Source: Schistocephalus solidus
Taxonomy: Eukaryota; Platyhelminthes; Cestoda; Diphyllobothriidea; Diphyllobothriidae
Assembly (NCBI GenBank): GCA_017591395.1
Contig: WEDG01003472.1
Location: 1-64,000 of the forward strand
Length of the DNA: 64,000 nt
Reading direction: 5' to 3'
The stretch's first letter is position 1. Every line of letters starts with the position of its first letter. Shown piece after piece: positions 1 to 21,565 of this stretch. The notes beneath the pieces are model-generated. The model worked only from the letters and a program-made list of their open reading frames with translations, did no database searches and was not told the DNA's origin. Made by a program: the position numbers and the translations under genes.

Positions 1-3000
1 CCCGCGTCGAGTATCGTTAATACAAAATCGAGATCAAATATATCCTCAAGTCAGCTCGAACACAGATGAATCATCGAAGTTGAAACAAGCGCAACATTAT
101 TGGCGTTTATTGACGTTATACCATTTTGATAATCAGCATTAGAATCTGGCGAGGCTGTTCTTGGAGGGTTGTTGTTCAGCGTTATCCGTCGAGTTGATTC
201 GAACAATAATTAACGTGGACGATTACAGTTGTGCTTCTCAAGTTCGTCGTTCACCACGAAAATAACCGTTAAATCTTCGACCTCCACGCAAAATCATTCA
301 TCGAAATTACTGGCAAGTCGTTCGAGACAATAATGCAGACGGACAGAGGGATTAGCGGTGCTTCATCATGCTTCACTGGTTCGAAACTACGCCTGCCGAC
401 GATTCCGGTTTTACCATTCATTGAACAGCGTTTATCGTTGGTTTGCGTCTCCGTAACCGAAGTTTGTCGTTTGCTCAATATAAAAGATCAATTTACAGCC
501 CAGTTCAAAGGCAAGTTGTCATCATGCCGCTAGAATACCAACATAACGAAAATACGCAGAAAACAGCGGATAACTTTACGGCAAAAGTCCGAACGGAACG
601 AAGTTCGATCGTCGGAACGATCGATGTCCGTCGTAAATTACGGAAGGTGAGTGACCGCTCTACTTTGGCGATAGCCTTTGCCGCATCGCATCATTGGTGT
701 CAAGACAGATCAAGAACATCGGAGACGGGGAGAAGCGCAGTTGAAATCAAAGTCAATGTTCGGCGCCGGATCCCACGGAGGGGAGCAGCGTCAATATTAG
801 TTATCGTAACCGACTCAGCCAGTTCAATAAAAACACAATAGCCGACGCGTCCGAGTTATCCCGTTCGTTCGGTCGCTAAGCGCACGATATTTTCAGCATG
901 TCAGACAGCCAGGCGATGAAAATCGATGCCGACTTCGACCAATCTTCCTCTTCAATCATCAGTATCATCAAAACGAGCTTCTGGTCGTTGTTCGCGCGGT
1001 TGTTGAAGCGCAGATTGGTAATTAGCCACGGTTTTGGTGAAACGATACCAGTAAGTATCGGTGAAACGATGTATTGGCGTAGGTAGTGCGCGCCGACAGC
1101 CAGTTCGGTGTTTTCGAAGTGCGCATAAAATCCTTAACGGCGTAATGTGCACGATCGTATGGAGTTCACTACCGAAGCTCGCAGCGAGGTTGAGGGCGAA
1201 AGGCAGGAGATCGGCGTTCATGGAGGGTGATATACAGCGCAGAATCTTCGCCAACATACGCATGCATCGAATAGTTCACGCCACATACGCCGGTATCGGT
1301 GTTATTGAGCGCGACGGTGATAGTGCTCAGTTACCGGTCATCGGCACGATGTATCGCGCATCGACCGTACGACAAAAGTAAGTCGCATTGAAGCCTGTAG
1401 AATTAATGCCGACGGTGGTATAGCGCTTAACGACGGTGCAGGCAGTGCCGCAAGTAACAGGCCATTTATATTGGGGATGCGCCGGCTCTGGTGAATCGGA
1501 GTCGGTGAAACGAGTGGGCAGGGTTACATGACGTATTGAGTATTGCGCCCGAAGATGTTCAACGATACCGCGCGCCGACAGCGCATGCCGGTGTTCGGCA
1601 TATAATAAGCGCCGTCGCTTCATTCGGCGGTAAACGTCATTCAGACAGCCGAACCAAAGCCATCTTCCACGGCCTGAGTCGCAGACCAGGTTGCCGACAG
1701 AAGCCGTTCGTTTATCTCAAAAGCGCCCCTGTATCAGCCCCGCAGAACCGTACCGGTAGTGTTTGGGTAGTCGCCGTCGTCCAGGATTACGTAGTTACCA
1801 CCAGCATTTAGCACGGGATGCTGAAATTCAGATTTCTGCGTTCGGGATCCGATTCAGTTTATGGGAGGCAGCCGAGATAGTGATTCAGTTCGGTTTGGTT
1901 TGATACGGCCCAGTCGCCCGCCGAGCGTCAAGCGGCGACAGTTATCTATATTCGTAAATTCGGCGAATAATGCACCGAATACAGCCGGCCGAAGGCTTCG
2001 ACTAAGCTTTGAGACCGTTACGACATCGCGCTTCCTGCGAAATTAATGCCTGAGTCGCCGTATCACGAGAGCATTGCCGATGGCGGCCGGCAAGTTTGCC
2101 GTCGATTGTTAATTCAAAGCTGGCGAAACCATTCCGTCACGGTACAGTCAGCGAAGAAAGCAAGTCAAGGATCGTAAAGAACACGCGCGCCAAGTTCGCA
2201 TTACGATCAAGTAGCGTGCCCGTCCGTTTTCAGGCGATGCAAAATAGGCCGTTATCACGGTGGCGTCGTTAAAGCCGGCATCGAAAGACAGCATTCCGCC
2301 ATCACCGCGAATGCCGACGCCGTCCGTTAGTCGCGACGTCGCCGACGCGTGAACGCCAGAGTCGCAAATCAAAGGAAGTCCGCCACGACTACCGCCAGAT
2401 CTCACGGTAGCGTAGGTGAAATGCTACTCCCCGTCAATTTTTTCCGCCGGCGGGTGGCGTTATCATGTGGTTAAGCTCATATAGGCGGTTTAAGCGGTCA
2501 TTGGTGCCTTCGGGAGCAGGCACCCGGTTCAGGGTGACCGTGCTGGCTACCTGATACCGGTTAGCGATAAGATGATTTGATTGACGATAAAACCGTTTAT
2601 TAATATTCACGCAAAGTCGAGTTTCAATCTTCACAGATACGCATAAGTTTTCGTCTGCCAATTGAATTTAGCCCGTACCGGGTATGTTACGTGAATTATC
2701 TGTTCGCCGCCTAATCAGCAAGTTTAACCGAATAACATGGTCCAAACAACACCTTTCTGTACCGCATAAGACGGGTCGTGCCAGCGAAGTTTATGCCCCG
2801 GTCATCGAAGCAGCGTTGCCATTTAGTTCAAAAGCCAGCCTAGCCATCCATTTTCTACAAAAGAGCGAAAGTCAATTCGGCGACTCTTCCCGATGCCGCG
2901 ACACCGGTAAATTCTCGAGCCATTTTGACAGAGCAGTCGCATACCATTTTAAAGACTTTCATAACCAACACCTCTGGCGTCAATACAATATTTAAAGCAT

Positions 3001-4680
3001 AGCGTTATACAGTTAAAAGCCAAACATTCGGAGCATATTTTGCCGCCGGTAACATAATGACGAATTTAATGCAAAGCCACAACAAAACATTTTTCAGCAG
3101 CAACCATTATTTCTGAATGCCTTCTGATAGTCGCTATCGTTAGCTGGTCCAGTGGGTACCTTAGTTCTCCATACCGTGGTATTTAATTTCTTTAGTCTGT
3201 TCCGTGCTGCGTATCGAATACAGCCGATTCTGTTACGTGAATGTTAGCTTTTCCGACGATAACCATTGGTTTGACATCAATAGTTTAAATCCTGAAGTTT
3301 TATTGAACATCCGCTGATTCTCGGTCTAACGATTCGAGTCTGACAGCCACGGCTCGAAGTGAAATACGTTAATGCGTCGGGTTTCAGGTATTTAAATGAA
3401 GAATATCGTTATTTTAATATCGGTACTGGCAGCTCGCCTAAAGCTGCTAATCGTTGGTTCGTCACGCAGCAGCCACCGAAGCAATTCACACCGCCGGTCG
3501 TTCAACGATGCAGAATCCTTTAACAAACAATGCCTTTACGTTACCACAAAGCTTTCAAGATTTCAGATTTCGGTACGCCACGCCGGAAATATGAAATTTA
3601 TTTGAAAACATGTTTGGCCTCTGCTTTTCACCGGTCATGAAAGCGATGTTATTTGGCGCCAATACAGCAATATTTCTGTTGCTTTACTGTAGCCAGCCTG
3701 CGCTGCGATTGTGACAGGCTGAGTCTTTGGGGACATTCAGAATGTCGTCATTTATTTATGCCTGCCGGGTCTTCTTCGTGCTTCGAGTTTCGCCGTTGCC
3801 GGACATGAATGCCAGCAATATTTCGCCATACTGCTAAAAACTATTGCTTATTTCGCTTGCCGCAAAAGCCAAAATCCGCCAGTAAGGTACGCGGAATAAT
3901 GAAAACACGACCGCCGGTACACCCGGGGATCTAACTGATCAGAATACCGTCTCCTTCAACAATGCCCTCCTTCACCAAACAGAATGGCTCACTACCGTCA
4001 CCGAAAACAGCTACCACAAAGTAAAATGGCCTATCGTCCGTCATTCATTTAAATTGGTTTCAGCTCGACGATGTCACATTTTCGAAATTACGAGTAATCC
4101 CATTGAACAGCTTCTTTGTTATCGAAATATAGTAAGTAAAATGTTTGAAACATGTTAGCACGGGCCTGTACCCCAACTAAGAAATACCCACCATCTTTCG
4201 TTACCGCTTGAGTATCGGTCAGCCGGGAAGGGATGACTGCCTTTCGTTTCAGGGCGTTTACAGCGTAGTCAATACCCGAGTTGCCGCATGCCGTTAAAGC
4301 TTTCGTATCGTGACGCAACACTTTCCGCAGCAAAATCGTGTTTCCTTCAGTTCTCAGTTTAACGGTTAAAAAGTTACGCTTCGAAGCAGGTTTCGCGTAA
4401 TTCCGCGGCTGGTGAAGTTTTGTGTTAACGAGAGCCGGAAAGAATAACGATGTTTACTGAAATCTAAACAGGCCCTTTGCAGCACGCTTTAAAGCACCAT
4501 GCTTCATTAGTTTTAACGAAGATTTTGCGTCGTTCAGCCCGTTCGGCTATGACTTTCAAACAACATTCACATTTTGCCTACCGTTAAAGGATAAGCATTT
4601 GTAACTTCGCATGAAATTCAAAATTTGGTTTCGCGCTAATAGCAGACGCTATTGTCGAGTACGAGAATACGTTCTTTCGA
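1..4680. other. CpG-rich block of unknown nature
   Basis: No gene or known element could be recognised. CG dinucleotides are strikingly frequent (six in the first 60 bases), against about one per 60 bases in much of 20-26 kb. Stops break all six frames; the longest open stretch is 132 codons (443-841) with no motif I know. Minus-strand stretches such as 4333-4088 and 2661-2434 read rather like real protein but are isolated and match nothing I recognise. Short imperfect direct repeats occur around 1030-1600. The composition changes at about 4680, where the inverted repeat begins. It could be an old decayed insertion, a degenerate tandem repeat or a foreign fragment; I cannot decide. Confidence 0.5.
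1036..1070 (+). repeat. short direct repeats GGTGAAACGAT
   Basis: GGTGAAACGAT occurs at 1036-1046 and again at 1060-1070, exactly 24 bases apart, and a near copy lies at 1504-1514. The following sequence, containing GCGCGCCGACAGC and then CGGTGTT, is also shared loosely between about 1087-1125 and 1570-1605. This suggests that the block contains degenerate repeats. Confidence 0.4.
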
Positions 4681-4684
4681 GGTG

Positions 4685-6626
4685 ATTTTAGCTCGAATTT
4701 GATTGTTCACTTTGGAAAAGGTTATTTTCCTCCTTGGAAACAATATTTGTTATTTATTTCTAAAGGGTTAATGGTAATATATACAAATGCGCTCAGAATC
4801 TCAACAGCATGTACGCATTGATGCGCATCACTTTCCGACTATTTCTACTAATAAGAAACATTTTTACTGACCTGTCAGATCAATGAGGCTACTGGATTCA
4901 AAGGAATTATTAGTATTTGCTGCAGTTTGTCATCTTTTTAGTTAACATACCGAGTAAGCCCTAATGCCTTAAATGTTCATGCGCATTCTATTAATACGGG
5001 GTTCGATTACCTAGCATTTTTGAGATTAATGCATGATGAAATATCAAACGAATAAAAAAGCCCAGTGCGGAAACTTGCAGCATGCTTCAAAATATTTTTG
5101 CCTGACGGCAATTGCAGCGTCCAGGGGTGTCCTGTATATATCCACTCATCGCATACTCATTACGTTGTTGGCTACTGTAGTATTCGTATGACTTCTCAAA
5201 ACTCTGCTGGCTCTCAGCAGCTTCTTTGTTCCACCGATTTACCTCCTAGTTAGCTGTCAACTTGCAGGGACCATGTGGCGGACCTCGCATTTGCGCATAA
5301 CAATTACATCGCAAGACTGACTAATATTGGTTTGCTGTTTCCCTACCTAGGTTTGAAGGTTGGAATGGGAAAAATACATTCAGATGCCACATCAGGAAAA
5401 TTTGCAGAAATGCATCCTACTTCGCTATTACATATACTTAACAATTAGTCTAGTCCTGGAGACACTTTGACTGGCTTTTAACTCTCCAGGACGAGCATCA
5501 ACCCTTAAAAGACAGATTCTACCTGTTAAATTAGCTTCGGACTACCAAATGCGTGTCCGTCTGTGTGGCTCAATGAAAAGGTAAATATATGGGATTAAGG
5601 AAGGCCATATGAGGTTTTTGCGTCCTGTAACACTACGTGTTCGGTAACCGGCCACCACTTAGATATGCGGAGGTACAGGCTGACAATCCTAGTTCACCTG
5701 TCACTGGAGCCTCCTAGCCCAGAACTTGTGATAACCGATACAACTAACCCATCCACCATTCATCTTTTTCACTTATTTTGGTCAGAATGGTGTGTGATGC
5801 ACGTATTTTGGGGTCGGCACGTAACGTAAAAAAGGAGAAGATTTAGGCTCTCAGAGAGGCCGCCGTCTTTCGTTGATGAACGCTCCCCGATCTTTGACGG
5901 AACTTTCTCGTTCCGCTCTCTGCCTTGGGGCTCATTCTCGAACCCTGCCAGCAGCCGCTCAGTGGTCAGTAGAAGAGGCCGAGTAACAATGCTGAAAAAG
6001 AAAAGGGAGACTGGAATGGCCATTTCTGGCTCGTCAGCCATCATTGGCCATTCATACCCAACTCCAGGTGCAGCCTCACCCGAGACTCGAACCCGCAACC
6101 TGTTGAACAGAAATGCAACGCTATAACCATTGAGCCACGGGCCCGTTGTCTTGCCGGCTTAGATAGGGAATATGAACATTTGTTGATGAATTCTCACCGG
6201 TCGTTATCGGAACTCACACGTCCCGCTACGCCTTGGGACTCTTTCTTGAGCCTCGCCAGCAGCTGCACAGTGGCCAGTAGTAGTATAGTCAGAGTAACAA
6301 CACCAACAAATGGAAGGACGCCGTCATTTATCTACATAGGAACACACTCCAATAGCAGTTTCTACTTTTATCAGTTGGAAATTCAATCTGAACGAATGCT
6401 AATTAGCATGTGCAAACCCACTCTGAAGCGATGTTCTAATCATGACACATGGCTCAGCATTTTGAGCACAGAAATTATTGCGTTGCCAGTATGGTAAATG
6501 ATGCAACATGTTGACAACGCGCACCTCTGTTCAAGTTTAAGTTTATTTAAGTTTAAGTTTATTAAAGGGAAAGATAGGCAAACGCCTTTGAACTCCCTCT
6601 TGGTTACAGTATGGCTAAAAAGCCTC
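4685..6626 (+). repeat. left arm of a 5.1-kb inverted repeat
   Basis: This segment reappears as its reverse complement at 7854-9815. The inner boundary is sharp: GGCTAAAAAGCCTC ends at 6626 and its complement begins at 7854. Inner and middle portions look about 98% identical by eye, with mainly one-base indels. The outer few hundred bases are more diverged and fade out near 4685. The arm holds an antisense SINE pair (5862-6310) and a pyrimidine/AAGTTTA-type tract near 6534-6580 that resembles LINE tail sequence. The stretch 4870-5860 holds no gene I recognise. Confidence 0.85.
5862..6310 (-). mobile_element. tRNA-derived hammerhead SINE, left-arm copy
   Basis: Read on the minus strand this is the same SINE as at 8172-8635. 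It has a tail segment (about 6310-6160), a tRNA-Arg-like head with A and B boxes (about 6150-6085), the hammerhead-like fold (6053-6009), and a second tail (about 5960-5862). The stem I strand before the core is GAATGG and the core is CCAATGA, so this ribozyme copy is probably dead. Stem II (TGGCT/AGCCA), GAAA and the palindromic stem III are intact. Confidence 0.8.
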
Positions 6627-7630
6627 CTATTTGCCGCTCTCAGACTGTCCATGTCGGTAACCAGCAGTCGGCGGAGGTTGCGGTTGAAAGTGGAGTTCCC
6701 CAGGGCTCCGTTCTTGGCCCTACTCTGTTCATTTTGTACGTCAACGACTGCATCAATGAATTTGATTGTGATGTCGCCATGTTTGCGGATGATATTAGGC
6801 TATGGAGGGTAATCAGAACTGCAGCTGACGTAAAGCATTTGCAGGACAACCTAAACCGACTTCAGCAATGGTCAAAGGACTGGCTTTTGCCGTTCAATGA
6901 GAAAAATGCGCACTATTCTACGAGTCGGTAGAACTAGCACTCCGAACCTCATGGATTACCGCCTGAATGGTATACCATTGCAAGAAGTTGACGCACAGAA
7001 GGACTTGGGAGTGTGGATCTCGAGCTCCCTTAAACCCTCGCTGCATTGTTCAAAGGTAGACAAGTCTGCAACGTCAGCCCTGTATCTTGTCAAGCGGGCT
7101 TTCTCTGCCTTTGATGAAGACTGCTTTGCCAAAGTCTTTCGAACTTTTGTGCGGCCGAATTGGAGTTCGCTATCCAAGCTTGGAGACCCTGGACCGCGAA
7201 AGATCTCAATATCCTCGAAAAATGTTCAAAGGCGTGCAACCAAACTTGTGACTGGACAGGGCTCATTACCATATGAAACCCGATTAGCTAACATTGATCT
7301 CTTTCCTTGAGTTACAGGCAGCTACGAGGTGACCTTGATACAAACATTCCGTATCATGTGCGGTCAGGGCTGCTGCCTCGCACCTGGAGACTTCTTCCAG
7401 TTAGCAACAACCACGAACTTGAGAGGGCATCCACTCAAACTACGTGTAACTGGGGCCAGACTGGATACACGAAAGTTCTTCTTCTCCAAGAGAGCGGTCA
7501 ACGCTTGGAATGCTCTGCCTCTGGATGTTGTTATGGCTACTTCCGTTGAGCTTTATAAGAAAAACCTGGACCAGTATAGCAGTGCCCACTATAATATCCC
7601 CAGATCTTCTTGGTCACGTCCCAGTTGAAT
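6627..7630 (+). pseudogene. CR1-like LINE reverse transcriptase, 5'-truncated relic
   Basis: Three frames together give the C-terminal half of a CR1/Jockey-type reverse transcriptase. The order is a PQGSVLGP motif (about 6700-6725), the catalytic FADD at 6782-6793, a QKDLGVW block near 6995, a K-V-QRRATKLV block near 7225, and the terminal DTRKFFFSKRAVNAWNALP region near 7465-7520. Frameshifts near 6900 and 7305 break the frame. It encoded the polymerase of an autonomous non-LTR retrotransposon, and the endonuclease and the first half of the RT are absent. It fills the spacer between the arms of the inverted repeat, starting where the left arm ends. Confidence 0.85.
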
Positions 7631-8171
7631 CACACTCTTATATTACAGTACCATTTTTATCGCATTTTTATTATCTCAAACTCGTCGCATATGCCTCACT
7701 CACGAGAATCTTGTCACCAACAATAGCATGTACACATGCTACTCGTAATATGCGAGTACACATTTATGTTTACTCTTTTTGATGAGCCAACAGCTGCTTA
7801 TTTTCCGCACGCTATTAGGTAAACCAACTTTTTTACATTTTCATGATGTACCAGAGGCTTTTTAGCCATACTGTAACCAAGAGGGAGTTCAAAGGCGTTT
7901 GCCTATCTTTCCCTTAATAAACTTAAACTTAAATAAACTTAAACTTGAACAGAGGTGCGCGTTGTCAACATGTTGCATCATTTACCATACTGGCAACGCA
8001 ATAATTTCTGTGCTAAAAATGCTGAGCCATGTGTCATGATTAGAGCATCGCTTCAGAGTGGGTTTGCACATGCTAATTAGCATTCGTTCAGATTGAATTT
8101 CCAACTGATAAAAGTAGAAACTGCTATTGGAGTGTGTTCCTATGTAGATAAATGACGGCGTCCTTCCATTT

Positions 8172-8635
8172 GTTGGTGTTGTTACTCTGACTATACTACT
8201 ACTGGCCACCTGTGCAGCTGCTGGCGAGGCTCAAGAAAAGAGTCCCAAGGCGTAGCGGGACGTGTGAGTTCCGATAACGACCGGTGAGAATTCATCAACA
8301 AATGTCCATATTCCCCTATCTAAGCCGGCAAGACAACGGGCCCGTGGCTCAATGGTTATAGCGTTGCATTTCTGTTCAACAGGTTGCGGGTTCGAGTCTC
8401 GGGTGAGGCTGCACCTGGAGTTGGGTATGAATGGCCAATGATGGCTGACGAGCCAGAAATGGCCATTCCAGTCTCCCTTTTCTTTTTCAGCATTGTTACT
8501 CAGCCTCTTCTACTGACCACTGAGCGGCTGCTGGCAGGGTTCGAGAATGAGCCCCAAGGCAGAGAGCGGAACGAGAAAGTTCCGTCAAAGATCGGGGAGC
8601 GTTCATCAACGAAAGACGGCGGCCTCTGAGAGCCT
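8172..8635 (+). mobile_element. tRNA-derived hammerhead SINE, right-arm copy
   Basis: The unit contains, in order, a tail segment (about 8205-8335), a linker with GGCAAGACAACG, and a tRNA-like head from 8338. The head has an A box (GTGGCTCAATGG) and a B box (GGTTCGAGTCTC at about 8389), and is closest in my reading to tRNA-Arg(TCT). The hammerhead-like fold follows at 8429-8473, then another tail with GCGGCTGCTGGCAGGGTTC, ending near 8635. The tail-head-hammerhead-tail order looks like part of a head-to-tail dimer. Confidence 0.85.
8429..8473 (+). ncRNA. decayed hammerhead ribozyme in SINE
   Basis: Layout: GAATGG (stem I), CCAATGA in place of the core CTGATGA, stem II TGGCT-gacg-AGCCA, GAA, palindromic ATGGCCAT (stem III), T (cleavage base), CCAGTC (stem I, other strand). 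The damaged core predicts no activity. The reverse-complement twin is at 6009-6053. Confidence 0.65.
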
Positions 8636-10041
8636 AAATCTTCCTTTTTACGTTACGTGCCGACCCCAAAATACGTGCATCACACACCATTCTGACCAAA
8701 ATAAGTGAAAAAGATGAATGGTGGATGGGTTAGTTGTATCGGTTATCACAAGTTCTGGGCTAGGAGGCTCCAGTGACAGGTGAACTAGGATTGTCAGCCT
8801 GTACCTCCGCATATCTAAGTGGTGGCCGGTTACCGAACACGTAGTGTTACAGGACGCAAAAACCTCATATGGCCTTCCTTAAACCCATATATTTACCTTT
8901 TCATTGAGCCACACAGACGGACACGCATTTGGTAGTCCGAAGCTAATTTAACAGGTAGAATCTGTCTTTTAAGGGTTGATGCTCGTCCTGGAGAGTTAAA
9001 AGCCAGTCAAAGTGTCTCCAGGACTAGACTAATTGTTAAGTATATGTAATAGCGAAGTAGGATGCATTTCGCTAAATTTTCCTGATGTGGCATCTGAATG
9101 TATTTTTCCCATTCCAACCTTCAAACCTAGGTAGGGAACAGCAAACCAATATTAGTCAGTCTTGCGATGTAATTGTTATGCGCAAATGCGAGGTCCGCCA
9201 CATGGTCCTGCAAGTTGACAGCTAACTAGGAGGTAAATCGGTGGGAAACAAAGAAGCTGCTGAGAGCCAGCAGAGTTTTGAGAAGTCATACGAATACTAC
9301 AGTAGCCAACAACGTAATGAGTATGCGATGAGTGGATATATACAGGGACACCCCCGGACGCTGCAATTGCCGTCAGGCAAAAAAATATTTGAAGCATGCT
9401 GCAAGTTTCCGCACTGGGCTTTTTATTCGTTTGATATTTCATCATGCATTAATCTCAAAAAAATGCTAGGTAATCGAACCCCCGTATTAATAGAATGCGC
9501 ATGAACATTTAAGGCATTAGGCTTACTCGGTATGTTAACTAAAAAAGATGACAAACTGCAGCAAATACTCATAATTCCTTGAATCCAGTAGCCTCATTGA
9601 TCTGACAGGTCAGTAAAAATGTTTCTTATTAGTAGAAATAGTCGGAAATGTGTGCGCATCAATGTGTACAGCTGTTGGAAAATTCTGAAAGTATTTGTAT
9701 ATATTGCTATTAACCCTTTAGAAATAAATAACAAATATTGTTTCCAAGGAGGAAAATAACTCGAATTTTCCAAAAGTGAACAGTAATATGTTAATTCAAT
9801 GACTAAAATCCACCTCTGAGGACGTGATACTCTGATACTCTGACACCATATTAGCGTCATACTGCTGTAAGGATAAAAAACTTTGAAACCAGTTACGGAT
9901 TTCATGCAGAGTTTTAAATGCTATCCAGCAACACAGTAGGCACCAAAAATGTAGATGTCTTTGAAGATATAGCCAGACAGATGGGCTTGAGACTGCAACG
10001 CAAAATCATCTCCGGTTAAGATAATGAAGCATAGTTAACTA

Positions 10042-19182
<9,141 letters not shown>

Positions 19183-21459
19183 TTTTCCAAGCAACTATTT
19201 TATATCTAACCTCTTCAGCGTTACTGGCCTGACTCCAGTAACAGCGGTGTCTACTTGCGCTCTCGAAATCGTTGACGGTGATGTTAATGAGGTTTGAACG
19301 TTTAAAACAAACACGTTCCAAATAAAAAAATAGAGCAACAGCTTGATTTTCGCATGGTATATGACCAAGCGCATTCAAAAATAATTTTTTAAAACACAAT
19401 TTTTGTCTTCAATTGCGTGGAAGATACATCTTGGCAATGACAACAAGAGCTGATTTCTAGCGGGATTAACGGTCATTGCCCCATCTACTGTGAATACATC
19501 GCGCGGTTCCATAGGTTATGTAGCACGTCGGTCGGACATATGGCCGATTTCACTAAAATTGACAGGTTATGCCAGGATCAACCTTTTGGAGAGAGTAAAA
19601 GTTAGGAAATCGTCTTATCAACCATAGATTTGGTGCATTAAAAAAGCGGCCTCAGGTGACAAGACATAATATACAGAAGCTATCCTTATGTATAAGGGGG
19701 ATCACAAAACGGAATATTACTTATAAAATGTAGCTGGCACGAGAAGGTCGAACCCATTTCTTTAGACTCACATCAAGTTATGCATAGTTTTAAAGTCACT
19801 ATCGAAACGTGTAACCCACACGGCTTCTCTGTATGATGTACTGAATTCGGTACACGAAGTAATATGCTCAAAGAATTACGTATTTTTCCTATTATACACC
19901 AACTCGAAAATATTTTTGCTAAAAATGCAACCACGTGTAGCCACGTCATTATTAAAATGCCCAAAGTGGAAGAGTGGAGTTTTCATACATGTATAGTCAA
20001 CAACACGAAGGTTTCCCTAGTCAGAAGTCATGAAAACTCATTAGGCTGGAAGAGTTTTACTGAGCGAAAAAGCAGTCAAGATGTTTTGTGAGCAAGTCCT
20101 TTTGCCAGCCGTTTCTGCCGTATTATTAATTGTGAAAATGCGCAATATAGGCAGCTGCGTCCAAGCGAGGAAGAGAGAGATTGGTCGGTGTCACAGCATT
20201 ACAAAACTGCGGTCGAGTAGCTTGCATGGACGGAGAGTTTAAGGTGAGAGTGCGCAATGTCTGTCATGCGAAATTAACATTGGTCAGCATCGGCTGCACA
20301 GATCGCGAAAGCGGACTGCAACTGTTCCATTTTCCTGTTGGGTGAGGCCGAGCTTCTAAGTAGAAGAGGGGGTTCTGTTATAAACTCTAGGTTCATTTAA
20401 GAGTAACAGACATAACGTGACCAATATTTTATATTTAATTCTACGTATTTCCTTCAGGTCTTAATGGTCCAACAGATTACAGCCCTAATATGACTTTAAT
20501 TTTGCCGATCTACATCTATCGCTTCTATTTGCATACTTTTTCCCCATTAAGTAGCTCAGCCATTGCAAAATGTATTTTTTTGCGATACGTAGTTTGAATT
20601 TATTTATTAATTGTGCAAGCTCACACAAAACCTTTCCAAAAAGGGTCTAGCTTACCTTAATTGAGATCCCTGTATACGTATGTGTGATTTAAATTTTTTT
20701 CGTAATTTATAAATGTCTAGATTTTTAAACCATATAAATTACTTTTTATTAAAGGTATTCAGTGATAATTTATATTTTTTATCTCTCATCCCTTACCGTT
20801 ATTAAAGCGAACATATATTTTTGAAAATAAGTATTTATCGGTGTCATTTTAGCTTGATCAAATATATGTATCCTATACATAGAGTACATATATGCTTCTC
20901 TTTTTTTATTGAATTGTAAGTCTGCAATGTCAATTTTGTGACACACTAAGTTTACTTAGTTTACCTTCCTACTCATGACAAAGAACTTATCTGTCATTAA
21001 GTTTAATGTGCCTGTTTTATCTTGGTTTTAACTTATTGCGAGTGCAAAACACAACATAATCTAATGACCTGGTATAGAGCTTTCCTGGGTATACAGTACT
21101 ATATACTCGTTACTGTGACAAATACACATTAGGCCATACAATAGTGGCTGTTCATCACCTAATTCATTTTTAAGTGTAGTGCATCAATCTTACTTTTAAA
21201 TTGAAATAAAATGGCTTAGGAGCACCTGTTGAGTTATAATTAGGGTATACGTTTCAGAAAGTAATATTTCAAACTCCCGTGCTAAACAGTTGCAATTCCT
21301 CGTGATTTGCGACAGGTTCTAAAACTCAACCACTCTAAGGTTAGAGGTATTGCTGTTTATGTATTTTTTATATATTTACAGTTTGAAAGATTACCACAGT
21401 GCTCACAATGACCGTATTAACATAAAATAACTCCAGCATATTTAAAAGGTTGCAAACCT
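19183..21459. other. TPI upstream / intergenic stretch
   Basis: AT-rich DNA upstream of the TPI start. I see no exon, RNA gene or recognised repeat. The TPI promoter and any 5' untranslated exon should lie here but no defining site can be picked out by eye. Confidence 0.45.
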
Positions 21460-21565
21460 TCGTTGATGAACGCTCGCCGATCGCTAACGGAAATCAATCA
21501 GCCCGTTCTGTCTCAGGGCTCACTCACTTGCCCAGCCAGCATCCACACAACGGTAAGTAGAACAA
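21460..21565 (-). mobile_element. SINE tail fragment
   Basis: TTCGTTGATGAACGCTCGCC and the following bases match the complement of the SINE tail (compare 8545-8610): a repeated GATCGnTAACGGAA block and GGGCTCACTC. The head and hammerhead are absent. Confidence 0.6.

Larger units (their letters stand above)
7854..9815 (-). repeat. right arm of the 5.1-kb inverted repeat
   Basis: Reverse complement of 4685-6626, with sharp homology from GAGGCTTTTTAGCC at 7854 to about 9770 and weaker similarity to about 9815. It carries the sense SINE copies at 8172-8635. The pair of arms plus the 1.2-kb LINE spacer could form a very long hairpin. Outside the arm, 9816-10052 holds nothing recognised. Confidence 0.85.

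Noticed and set aside
443..841. 132-codon open frame in the CpG-rich block
   Set aside because: No motif, no start or splice context and no neighbouring support.
8425..8470. Simple hairpin GAATGGCCA/TGGCCATTC in the SINE
   Set aside because: It occurs only in the inverted-repeat copies; the hammerhead fold explains all copies and their core bases better.
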